Shown here one piece after another: positions 50,876-58,854 of a stretch of 64,000 bases of DNA. The stretch is taken from assembly GCF_031458235.1 (NCBI RefSeq), contig NZ_JAVDYB010000001.1, positions 3,307,001 through 3,371,000 of the forward strand, written 5' to 3'. The first letter of the stretch is position 1, and every line of letters starts with the position of its first letter. Both the position numbers and the translations under genes were made by a program. Source of the stretch: Catenuloplanes atrovinosus. Its GTDB lineage: Bacteria; Actinomycetota; Actinomycetes; Mycobacteriales; Micromonosporaceae. The notes beneath the pieces are model-generated. The model did no database searches. It saw only the letters and a program-made list of their open reading frames with translations, and had not been told where the DNA came from.

Positions 50876-52444
50876 GTGAGCAGATTCTTCGACCTCTCCG
50901 TACGCACCAAGCTGGCGCTGCTCGTCGCCGCGTCACTGATCGCGCTCGCCACCTGCATGACGGTCACCATCATCAGTGACCGGCAGGCCGACGAGGCCAG
51001 CGACCGCCTGGAGAACGTCAACGCGGCCAGCGCCCTGGTGCTGCGCCTGGACCAGCTGGCCAGCGAGCTGAAGGTCAACGGCCTCCAGTCGGTCGTCCGC
51101 GCCCGGCCGGCCGAGCAGACCGACCTGCTGTCCGCGACCGTCGCCGAGACCGAGGAGCTGCTGCGGCAGCTCGACGGCATCGCGCTGCCGGCCGGGCTGA
51201 AGTCCGCAGTCGACCGGATCAAGAGCGTGTACACCGACTACACCCAGGTCATCACGCGCTTCGTGGCCAGCGCGGTCGCGGAGCAGGCGCAGGCGCGGCT
51301 GTCCTGGGAGCAGACCGACGTCGACAACTACCTGACCAGCGCGGTGCTGGACAACGAGCGGCAACTGTTCGCCGCCACCATCCAGCAGGCGGACGCGGAC
51401 CGGGCCGCGGCCAGCAACCGCGCGCTGACCATCATGTGGATCACCGTGGTGCTCGCGGCCGTGGTGCTCGCCGCGTTCGCGTACCTGGTGGTCCAGTCCG
51501 TGGTGCCGCCGCTGTCCCGGGTCCGCGCCGCGCTCTCCGCGATGGCCGCCGGCGACCTGACCGTGCCGGCGAACGTGCGCTCCCGCGACGAGGTCGGCCA
51601 GATGGCGCAGGCCCTCGAGGAGGCGCAGAAGGACATCCGTACCGTGGTCGCCGCGGTCACCGAGGCCGCGCACTCGGTCGCCGCGTCCGCCGACCGGATC
51701 TCCACCACCTCGACCACCATGTCCCAATCCGCCTCGGACGCGTCCGACCAGGCACACGGCGTCGCCGAGGCCGCCGCGCGCGTGTCCAGCAACGTGGACG
51801 CGGTCGCGAACGGCACCCAGGAGATGGGCACCGCCATCCGCGAGATCGCGCACAACGCCACCGAGGCCGCGCGCTTCGCCGGCCAGGCCGTCCAGGTCGC
51901 GGAGACCACCACCGCGCAGGTCGGCAAGCTCGGCGAGTCCTCCGAGCAGATCGCCAACGTGGTCAAGGTGATCACCGCGATCGCGGGACAGACGAACCTG
52001 CTGGCGCTGAACGCCACCATCGAGGCCGCCCGGGCCGGCGAGTCCGGCAAGGGCTTCGCCGTGGTCGCCGGCGAGGTCAAGGAACTGGCCCAGGAGACCG
52101 CGCGCGCCACCGAGGACATCGCCCGCCAGGTCGAGGCGATCCAGAACGACACCGCGGGCGCCGTCTCCGCGATCGAGGAGATCAGCCACGTGATCGCGCA
52201 GATCAGCTCGTTCCAGACCACGATCGCGGGCGCGGTCGAGGAGCAGACCGCCACCACCACGGAGATGAACCGCAGCATCGCGGCGGCGGCCGAGGGCGCG
52301 GCCGGCATCGCGGCCAACATCTCCGGCCTGGCCACCGCCACCGAGGTGACCACGTCCGGCGTCGGCGAGTCGCAGTCCGCGGTCACCGACCTCGGCACCA
52401 TGGCGCACCGGCTGGAGAACCTGGTCTCCCACTTCCGGTACTGA
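50876..52444 (+). CDS. Methyl-accepting chemotaxis protein
   Basis: 522 residues from GTG 50876. TM1 (~13-33), a four-helix-bundle-type sensor domain (~35-185), TM2 (~188-210), HAMP (VVPPLSRVRAALSAMAAGDL...), then a long MA domain with the hairpin tip AIAGQTNLLALNATIEAARAGESGKGFAVVAGEVKELA, shown in part here, which contacts CheA/CheW. The C-terminus lacks a CheR-binding pentapeptide. Paired with the upstream sugar-binding lipoprotein, it probably senses sugars; its kinase may be the CheA-type protein at 61847. Confidence 0.94.
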   Translation: MSRFFDLSVRTKLALLVAASLIALATCMTVTIISDRQADEASDRLENVNAASALVLRLDQLASELKVNGLQSVVRARPAEQTDLLSATVAETEELLRQLDGIALPAGLKSAVDRIKSVYTDYTQVITRFVASAVAEQAQARLSWEQTDVDNYLTSAVLDNERQLFAATIQQADADRAAASNRALTIMWITVVLAAVVLAAFAYLVVQSVVPPLSRVRAALSAMAAGDLTVPANVRSRDEVGQMAQALEEAQKDIRTVVAAVTEAAHSVAASADRISTTSTTMSQSASDASDQAHGVAEAAARVSSNVDAVANGTQEMGTAIREIAHNATEAARFAGQAVQVAETTTAQVGKLGESSEQIANVVKVITAIAGQTNLLALNATIEAARAGESGKGFAVVAGEVKELAQETARATEDIARQVEAIQNDTAGAVSAIEEISHVIAQISSFQTTIAGAVEEQTATTTEMNRSIAAAAEGAAGIAANISGLATATEVTTSGVGESQSAVTDLGTMAHRLENLVSHFRY

Positions 52445-52531
52445 TCCTGGACGGCGCCGGCGCGGCGGCGGGCGCAGGCCGCCATGGGTGGCCCGCCCAC
52501 CGCACGGTCACGTCGTGGTTTACTGCCGGTC

Positions 52532-53398
52532 ATGATCGGCGACGTGCGGCTGCGTACCCGTCTGGCGGAGGCGTGGGGACTGACCGGGGCGACGGTCGAG
52601 GTGCACAACGGCGGTATCAACTCCGCCACCTGGTTCGTCGCCGATCGCGGTGAGCGCTGGGTGGCGAAGGCGGTCGCACCGGGCGCACGGCGGTCGTTCG
52701 CCGGCGGGCTGACGGTCGCGACCGCGCTCGACGCCGCCGGGATACCGGCCGGCGCGCCGGTCCCGGCCCGCGACGGGGACCTGGTCGTCGACGTCGACGG
52801 GATTCCGCTGGCGCTGCTCACCTGGGTCGACGGCGAGGAGGCGGACGACCGGCGGCTGATCGGCACGACGCTCGGGCGGGTGCACCGGACGCTGCGGGAC
52901 GTGCCGATGCCCGACGCCGAACGGTTCCACTGGGTCGACCCGCGCGCCGACCACCTGGGCCTCCGCCCGTGGGTGCGGCCGGCCGTGTCCGCCGCCGTCG
53001 AGGCCTACGACCGGCTCGGCCCGGAGACGTTGACGTGGGGGCTGCTGCACACCGACCCGAACCCGGACGCGTTCCGGGTGGACCGCGCCCGGGGCGTCTG
53101 CGGCGTGATCGACTGGAGCGTCGCCATGACCGGCCCGCTGCTGTACGACCTGGCGTCGGCCGTCATGTACGCGGGCGGCCCCGAGCACGCCCGGGACCTG
53201 ATCGAGTCCTACCATGCGGAGCGCGTCGTGCCGCGGGCCGAGGTCGACCGGGCCCTGGGGACCATGCTGCGGTTCCGGTGGGCGGTGCAGGCCGACTACT
53301 TCGCCCGCCGGATCGCCGGCGACGATCTGACCGGCGGCGCGGACAACGAGCGCGGCCTCGCGGACGCCGGAGCCTGGTTCAGCGCGTTCGGCCGGTGA
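52532..53398 (+). CDS. APH/choline-kinase-fold phosphotransferase
   Basis: 288 residues. The Brenner region is HTDPNPDAF, in place of the usual HGDxxxxN, so the catalytic Asp is kept but the metal-binding Asn is replaced (Ala at that place). The second metal site is VIDWS with Asp. It continues GPLLYDLASAVMY. Related to aminoglycoside, homoserine or fructosamine kinases. The substrate is uncertain, and antibiotic resistance cannot be assumed. The 3' end overlaps the opposing PNPOx gene by 20 bp. Confidence 0.82.
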   Translation: MIGDVRLRTRLAEAWGLTGATVEVHNGGINSATWFVADRGERWVAKAVAPGARRSFAGGLTVATALDAAGIPAGAPVPARDGDLVVDVDGIPLALLTWVDGEEADDRRLIGTTLGRVHRTLRDVPMPDAERFHWVDPRADHLGLRPWVRPAVSAAVEAYDRLGPETLTWGLLHTDPNPDAFRVDRARGVCGVIDWSVAMTGPLLYDLASAVMYAGGPEHARDLIESYHAERVVPRAEVDRALGTMLRFRWAVQADYFARRIAGDDLTGGADNERGLADAGAWFSAFGR

Positions 53399-53975
53399 TC
53401 GGCGGCAGCGGCAGCGGCAGGCCGGGCAGCCCGTCGATGCTGGTCGCGACGTGGTCCTTCGCGGCGAAGTACGCGCTGAGCGACTCGTCGTCCTCCCGTG
53501 CGAAGCGGCGGGCGTGCAGGTCCCGGTCGGCGTCGTAGGTCATGAACGGCACCGCGTAGCCGCAGGTGTCCCGGATCAGCGTCGCGCGGACCAGGATGAT
53601 CGCCCGCAGGCCGTGCCGGGTGTCGTCGATGGCCGGGAAGCGCGCGTGCAGCGCCGGCCAGCGGGGATCGTCCCGGAACACCGGCTCACCCCGGCCGTGC
53701 ACCCGCACGATGTTCGGCGGCCCGTCGAACGCGCACCACATGAGCGTGATCCGCCCGTTCTCCCGCAGGTGCGCGACGGTCTCCGCGTTCGACCCGGCGA
53801 AGTCCAGGTAGGCGACCGTGTGCGGGTCGATCACGGCCCACGACCCGCGTAACCCCTTCGGCGACAGGTTGATGGTGCCGTCCCCGGCCAGCGGCGCGGT
53901 CGCGGCGAAGAACATCGGCTGCGCCTCGATGAACTCCCACAGCCGCGGCGTGATCTCCTCGTACGTCTTCCCCAT
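53379..53975 (-). CDS. Pyridoxamine 5'-phosphate oxidase-like (split-barrel flavin) protein
   Basis: 198 residues. The FMN-type split barrel is recognised by MFFAATAPLAGDGTINLSPKG near the start, VAYLDFAGSNAETVAHLRENGRITLMWCAFDGPPNIVRVHGRG and a mid-protein CGYAVPFMTY. ATG 53975 excludes a ~31-codon upstream Gly-rich extension. Most family members bind FMN or F420 and reduce small molecules; the substrate is not evident. Divergent from the acyltransferase gene, convergent with the phosphotransferase. Confidence 0.85.
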   Translation of the reverse strand: MGKTYEEITPRLWEFIEAQPMFFAATAPLAGDGTINLSPKGLRGSWAVIDPHTVAYLDFAGSNAETVAHLRENGRITLMWCAFDGPPNIVRVHGRGEPVFRDDPRWPALHARFPAIDDTRHGLRAIILVRATLIRDTCGYAVPFMTYDADRDLHARRFAREDDESLSAYFAAKDHVATSIDGLPGLPLPLPPITGRTR

Positions 53976-54139
53976 GCCCCGCAGCCTCGCGCATCGCCCG
54001 CACCCCGGACCAGCACCCGCGACGCCGACGTCCGCAAGGATTCCGCCAACCGGCCGACCGGGTAGCACCGTGGGGGTACGGCGGAATGAGCACTGCGGGG
54101 TGACGTGGGTGGGGTGAGGGCGGGCCTAGCGTGCGCGGC

Positions 54140-55327
54140 ATGGCGGACGGCGTGCTGGTGCGAAGCATCGAGGCGGCGACGCCGCCCGGGCGGGACCGGG
54201 CGGTGGACGGGCTGCGGGCGGTGGCGATCCTCGGGGTGGTGCTGGGGCACTGGCTGGTGACCGCGATGGTGGTGACCGGCGACGGCGTGGGCCTGGCGAG
54301 CCCGCTGGCGCACCTCGGCGGGCTGGTCGCGGTCTCCTGGCTCCTGCAGACGCTGGCCGTGTTCTTCCTGGTCGGCGGCCGGGTCGCGGCGCTCGGGCAC
54401 CGGGGGCGCGATGTGCCGTACCGGGCGTGGCTCGCCGGGCGGCTGGCCCGGCTGCTCCGGCCGGTGCCGGTGCTGCTGGCGGTGTGGGCGGCCGGCACGG
54501 TCGGGCTGGTGCTGGCCGGTGCCGGGGAGACGACCGTGCGCACCGTGCTGACGCTGGTGCTGTCGCCGCTGTGGTTCCTGCTGGTCTTCGCGGGCCTGAC
54601 CGCGCTGACGCCGCTGGCCGTGCGCCTGCACCCGGCCTGGCCGCTGCTGACCGTGCTGGTGGTGGACGTGATCCGGTTCGGGTTCGACGGGCCCGCAGCG
54701 CTCGGCTGGATCAACCTGGCGGCGGGCTGGCTGGTCCCGTTCACGCTCGGCGCACGCTTTCCCTCCCGGCGGTACGGCTGGGTGCTGCTCGTCGGCGGTG
54801 CGGCCGCCACGGTGGCGCTGGTGCGCTGGGCCGGCTACCCGGCGTCGATGGTCGGCGTGCCCGGCGAGCTGTCCAATCTGAACCCGCCCACCCTGGCCGC
54901 GGTCACGTTCGGCCTGGCCCAGTGCGGTGCGGCGCTGCTGCTGCACGGTCCGCTCGACCGTCTGCTGCGGCGCTCGGCGCGCGCCTGGGCCGCAGTGGCG
55001 CTGCTTAACCTGTCCGCGATGACCGTGTTCCTCTGGCACCAGACCGCGATGATCGCGGTCACCGGCCTCGTACTGCTGACCGCCGGGCCGCTGCCCGGCC
55101 TGCACACCGCGCCGGAGACGCCGGCCTGGGCGGCGGCCCGACTGATGTGGCTGCCGCTGTTCGCGGCGGCGCTGGGCGTCTGCTGGGCGCTGTTCCGCCG
55201 GGCCGAGTCCCGGCCAGGTGCGCTGACCGGGACGAAAGGGCGGCCGGCGGCTATCCGGCGGCGGCCATGGAGTCCAGTGCCATGGCGGACTCCAGCGAGA
55301 CCACCCGCGCGTTCTGGAGGGCCGTGA
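54140..55327 (+). CDS. Acyltransferase-3 family membrane protein
   Basis: 395 residues with about ten TM helices. The family start RDRAVDGLRAVAILGVVLGHWLV contains the conserved RxxxLD-like motif and the catalytic-region His. It O-acylates sugars, peptidoglycan or secondary metabolites at the membrane. ATG 54140 (GTG 54131 also possible). The last ~25 residues (Arg/Pro-rich) lie antisense to the SnoaL-like gene and look non-conserved. Acceptor unknown. Confidence 0.82.
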   Translation: MADGVLVRSIEAATPPGRDRAVDGLRAVAILGVVLGHWLVTAMVVTGDGVGLASPLAHLGGLVAVSWLLQTLAVFFLVGGRVAALGHRGRDVPYRAWLAGRLARLLRPVPVLLAVWAAGTVGLVLAGAGETTVRTVLTLVLSPLWFLLVFAGLTALTPLAVRLHPAWPLLTVLVVDVIRFGFDGPAALGWINLAAGWLVPFTLGARFPSRRYGWVLLVGGAAATVALVRWAGYPASMVGVPGELSNLNPPTLAAVTFGLAQCGAALLLHGPLDRLLRRSARAWAAVALLNLSAMTVFLWHQTAMIAVTGLVLLTAGPLPGLHTAPETPAWAAARLMWLPLFAAALGVCWALFRRAESRPGALTGTKGRPAAIRRRPWSPVPWRTPARPPARSGGP

Positions 55328-55688
55328 CCTGCCAGCGTTCGTTCTGCCAGACGACGGCGAACAGCTGCATCACGTAGCGGGTGGGCAGCGGTGCGGACTC
55401 GCCGGGCAACAGGATGCCGGCGCGGTGGTGCACCACGCCGGCGCCGGGCGCGATGATCCGGGCGAAGCGCACCTCGCCGCGTACCAACTGGGAGCCCTTC
55501 ATCACGGTGTCGAAGATGGGCTGCTGGGCCGCGATCAGGGTCTCGCGTCCCTTGATGACCGTGCCTTCGAACTCGACGAGTTCGGCGTCATCCGCGAAGT
55601 CGGCGTAGAAGCCGGCGGCGTCGCCCCGGCCCCAGGCCTCGCACATGCGGGCCGGGATGGCGTTCATCGCCTCGACGGATTGGTCCAT
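55251..55688 (-). CDS. SnoaL-like/SgcJ-EcaC family small protein
   Basis: 145 residues with the NTF2-like cone fold pattern: IPARMCEAWGRGDAAGFYADFADDAELVEFEG, IKGRETLIAAQQPIFD, and VTALQNARVV at the end, as in SgcJ/EcaC-type proteins. ATG 55688 has GAGAGG 9 nt upstream; a GTG at 55697 overlaps the upstream AraC stop (GTGA). Either way it is the second gene of an AraC-led pair. Confidence 0.85.
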   Translation of the reverse strand: MDQSVEAMNAIPARMCEAWGRGDAAGFYADFADDAELVEFEGTVIKGRETLIAAQQPIFDTVMKGSQLVRGEVRFARIIAPGAGVVHHRAGILLPGESAPLPTRYVMQLFAVVWQNERWQVTALQNARVVSLESAMALDSMAAAG

Positions 55689-55693
55689 GACAT

Positions 55694-56668
55694 TCACCTC
55701 TCTGTGTGTGCGTCACCATCCTCACCGCGCTCCGCGCCGTGCGCCTTGACCATCCGTGCCCGGTTGCTGGACGTCAGCGCCGCGGCGTTGTAGCCGTAGG
55801 TGGACTTGAACAGCCGGCTGAAGTGCGCCGCGTCGGCGAACCCCCAGCGAAGGGCGACGGCGGCCACGGTACGGCCGGAGCCGGCCAACTCCGCGTGACA
55901 GCGGTCCAGGCGGCGCGTGCGGATCAGTGCGGCCACGGTCAGCGGCTCGTCCTCGAACAGCCGGTGCAGGCGGCGCACCGACATGTGGTGGGCGGCCGCC
56001 ACCTTCGCGGGGCTGAGGTCCCGGTCGCCCAGCCGTGCCTCGATGTAACCGGCGATCCGCGCGCGCACGTCGTCGTCCGGTGCCGGGCGGTCGTCGCCGA
56101 GCTGGGCGGACAACGCCACCGAGATCAGCTCGATCACCGCGGCCGCCGAGCGCGCCTCGTCCTCCGCGCGGAACCCGCCGGCCAGCGTCCGCGTCATGTC
56201 CCGGGCCAGCGCGGACACCAGCGCGCCCGGGCCGCGATCACCGCGGATGCGCACGCCGGCCACCCGGGCCGCGTCCCCGGGCGCGAGCCGCAGCGCCCGG
56301 CGCGGCACCATCAGCGTCACGCTGCGGGTGGCGGTGCTGGCGAACCGGACGGGCCGCGCCGGATCGATCAGCACCAGGTCGGCCGGCCCCAGTACGGCGT
56401 CGCCGCCACCCTGCTCCACCCGTACGTGGCCGCGCGTCAGCACGTCGATCTGCCACATCCCGCCGTCCTCGCCCCGGACGGACCGCGCGTCCCGGAAACA
56501 CTCCCCCTCCGGCGTGACCAGCTCGGTCAGCCGCATCGGGCCCAGGTCGCGGGTGGCGAGTGCGGCGCGGAACCCGTCACCGCCGGTGTGCCGGCCGGCT
56601 CGCAGCGGCGGCAGTCGGTTCGCGTCCAGCGCGTCCAGGAAGGCGTCACCGTCGGTCAGCGGGGTCAC
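55694..56668 (-). CDS. AraC-family transcriptional regulator
   Basis: 324 residues. The N-terminal ~200 residues form an AraC-binding-like domain (GEDGGMWQIDVLTRGHVRVEQGGG). The C-terminal HTH_18 spans RARIAGYIEARLGDRDLSPAKVAAAHHMSVRRLHRLF and RTVAAVALRWGFADAAHFSRLFKSTYGYN. GTG 56668. Divergent from an MFS gene with only 35 bp between starts, and followed by the SnoaL-like gene. It probably activates or represses both sides. Confidence 0.92.
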   Translation of the reverse strand: MTPLTDGDAFLDALDANRLPPLRAGRHTGGDGFRAALATRDLGPMRLTELVTPEGECFRDARSVRGEDGGMWQIDVLTRGHVRVEQGGGDAVLGPADLVLIDPARPVRFASTATRSVTLMVPRRALRLAPGDAARVAGVRIRGDRGPGALVSALARDMTRTLAGGFRAEDEARSAAAVIELISVALSAQLGDDRPAPDDDVRARIAGYIEARLGDRDLSPAKVAAAHHMSVRRLHRLFEDEPLTVAALIRTRRLDRCHAELAGSGRTVAAVALRWGFADAAHFSRLFKSTYGYNAAALTSSNRARMVKAHGAERGEDGDAHTER

Positions 56669-56703
56669 GCTCCGACCCTAACGAATTCCGGGATGATCGT
56701 CGG

Positions 56704-57885
56704 ATGCCGATCTCCTTCGCGCGCCGGGCGGGCGTGCTCGTCGCGATCGCCCTGTCCGCGTTCATCTTCAACTGCACGGAGAGTCTCCCGATCGGCCTGT
56801 TGCAGCCGATGGCCGAGGATCTCGGGGTGTCGCTGCCCGCGGTCGGGCTGCTGGTGACCGGGTACGGCGTGGCCGTGGCCGTGGTGTCGCTGCCGCTCGC
56901 GCACTGGACCCGGGCCTGGCCCCGGCGCTGGGTGCTGGCCGGCGTGCTCGGCACGGTGGCCGTGGCGAGCCTGGTGTCGGTGACCGTGGTCGCGTACCCG
57001 GTGCTGTTCGGCGCGCGGATCGCGATCGCGGTGGCGCAGGCGCTGTTCTGGGCCGTGATGACCACGACCGCGGCCGGGCTGTTCCCCGCGTCCGCGCGCG
57101 GCCGGGTGATGGGCGTGCTGTCCACGTTCGCGACGCTGGCCATCGTGCTCGGCGTGCCGGCCGGGACCTGGCTCGGGCAGCGAACCGGCTGGCGGGTGCC
57201 GTTCGCGGTGGCCGGGATCGCGGCGCTGGCCGCGGCCGTGCTGATCGTGGCGCTGCTGCCGACCTCCCGCCCGGAGGACAGCCACGCCGCGTACGGGTCC
57301 ACGCCGGACCGCCGGCGGTTCGCGGTCGCGCTGGCCACCACCACGCTCAGCGTGACCGCCCTGTTCACCGGTTACACGTACGTGACGGAGTACCTGACCG
57401 GCGCGGCCGGCTTCGCGCGCGAGCTGGTCGGTGCGCTGCTGTTCGTCTACGGCGCGGCCGGCCTGGCCGGGGTCGCGCTGGCCGGGCAGCTGCTCGACCG
57501 ATGGCCGCGGGCCGTGCTGCTCGCCGCGCTGGGCGGGCAGGCGGTCGCGTCGGCGCTGCTCTACGCGTACCCGCGCGAGGGTTTCCTGGTGGTCGGCGGG
57601 CTGGCGCTGCTGGGCGCGGCCGGCCCGCCGGTCTTCATGGCCACGCAGGCGCGCATGCTGCAGTTCGCGCCGGGCCGCACGGAGATCGGCTTCGCGGCGA
57701 ACTCGGGCGCGTTCAACGTCGGCATCGCGTGCGGCGCGCTGCTCGGCGGCGTGCTGCTGTCCGGCGCGGGCGTGCGGGTCGCGTTCCTGGCCGGCGCCGC
57801 GGTGGCGCTGGCGGCGCTCGTGCTGGTGCTCGCGGAGCCGCGCCCGCGCGTCCCCGGCCGGCTGTCCACCGGCACGGCCGGCTAG
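56704..57885 (+). CDS. MFS transporter (AraJ/Cmx-like)
   Basis: 393 residues, 12 TM. The start FIFNCTESLPIGLLQPMAEDLGVS is the family signature of sugar-efflux and chloramphenicol-exporter type MFS proteins (motif with TE..P.GLLP). Other segments: PASARGRVMGVLSTFATLAIVLGVPAGTWLGQRTGWR. Likely an exporter of a small molecule. The close head-to-head arrangement with the AraC gene suggests control by it. Confidence 0.9.
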   Translation: MPISFARRAGVLVAIALSAFIFNCTESLPIGLLQPMAEDLGVSLPAVGLLVTGYGVAVAVVSLPLAHWTRAWPRRWVLAGVLGTVAVASLVSVTVVAYPVLFGARIAIAVAQALFWAVMTTTAAGLFPASARGRVMGVLSTFATLAIVLGVPAGTWLGQRTGWRVPFAVAGIAALAAAVLIVALLPTSRPEDSHAAYGSTPDRRRFAVALATTTLSVTALFTGYTYVTEYLTGAAGFARELVGALLFVYGAAGLAGVALAGQLLDRWPRAVLLAALGGQAVASALLYAYPREGFLVVGGLALLGAAGPPVFMATQARMLQFAPGRTEIGFAANSGAFNVGIACGALLGGVLLSGAGVRVAFLAGAAVALAALVLVLAEPRPRVPGRLSTGTAG

Positions 57886-57891
57886 AGCAGG

Positions 57892-58773
57892 TCAGTCCAG
57901 GTCGGACATCCTCTGCTCCAGCACCAGTTCCAGGCAGCGCAGGCGGGCCGGGGAGAAGTCGTAGGGCATCTTGCCGGCGGCTTCGAGCACGCTCATTCCC
58001 CGCCGGCCGGGGACGGGGCAGGCCTCGTCGGTGGGTGGGTACAGGACGTCCCAGGCGTCGAAGAGGGCATCTTCCTCCTTGTCCAGGCCGGACTCCACGA
58101 AGGCGGCGTGCAGGGTGCGCTCGAAGGCGTTTCGCTCGGCGGCCACCTGCGCCACCCGTGGATCATCGACCGGGACGCTGTCGTCCAGCGCCTCCTCGGC
58201 GGCATCGATGCGGTCGGACTCCTCCCGCAGCGTGGGATGCGTGGCCAGGACGATGAAGCGGCCGGCCTGGACGGCCGCGCCGAGCGGGCCGAGGATTCGC
58301 TCGGTGACCAGCAGGGCGTCCAGGTCCGCCTGGCGCAGGGAGCCTTCGGGCAGGTTCCTGAGGCGCTGGGTGACGAAGTCGGAGAGCAGGCCCATCCGGC
58401 TGCCTACGGTGCGCATCCGCTGCACGGCGGTCCGTTGCCGCCGCAGTTCCGCCTCCTGGTCGGCGAGTGTCTCCTCCAACCGCTCCAGGATGCCCGCGAT
58501 GCCGTCCTCGCCGTCCGTGCCGGCGGAGGCCGTGCCGGTGGTGAAGGCGTCGCGGATGTCGTCCAGGGCGATCCCGGCGTCGGCCATCTTGCGGATCCAC
58601 AGCAGACGGATCATGTCCTCGTACCCGTAGCGGCGGCGGCCGTCACCGCCCCGCTCGGGCTCCGGAAGCAGGCCGATCTCGTGGTAGTGGCGGATCGCCC
58701 GTGGCGTGCTGCCGACGAAGGCCGCCGCGTCACCGATCTTGACATAGCGGGGTGACGTGAAAGACGCGTACAT
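57892..58773 (-). CDS. MerR-family transcriptional regulator
   Basis: 293 residues. Winged HTH: YVKIGDAAAFVGSTPRAIRHYHEIGLLPEPERG..RRRYGYEDMIRLLWIRKM. A coiled-coil dimerisation helix (GILERLEETLADQEAELRRQRTAVQRMR) and a ~130-residue C-terminal effector domain follow, more than in small MerR proteins, without the metal-site cysteines. It is convergent with the MFS gene, 6 bp apart. The ligand is unknown. Confidence 0.92.
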   Translation of the reverse strand: MYASFTSPRYVKIGDAAAFVGSTPRAIRHYHEIGLLPEPERGGDGRRRYGYEDMIRLLWIRKMADAGIALDDIRDAFTTGTASAGTDGEDGIAGILERLEETLADQEAELRRQRTAVQRMRTVGSRMGLLSDFVTQRLRNLPEGSLRQADLDALLVTERILGPLGAAVQAGRFIVLATHPTLREESDRIDAAEEALDDSVPVDDPRVAQVAAERNAFERTLHAAFVESGLDKEEDALFDAWDVLYPPTDEACPVPGRRGMSVLEAAGKMPYDFSPARLRCLELVLEQRMSDLD

Positions 58774-58854
58774 GAGCGGGGACCTTCCCTCCGGCGATCG
58801 GGACGTAGGTCCACTTGACCATATGCCGCTACGGAAGGTGCAACCCCGTACGCA

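Noticed and set aside
52532-53398. Antibiotic resistance (aminoglycoside phosphotransferase) call
   Set aside because: The fold family includes many metabolic kinases and the Brenner motif is altered; nothing in context points to resistance.
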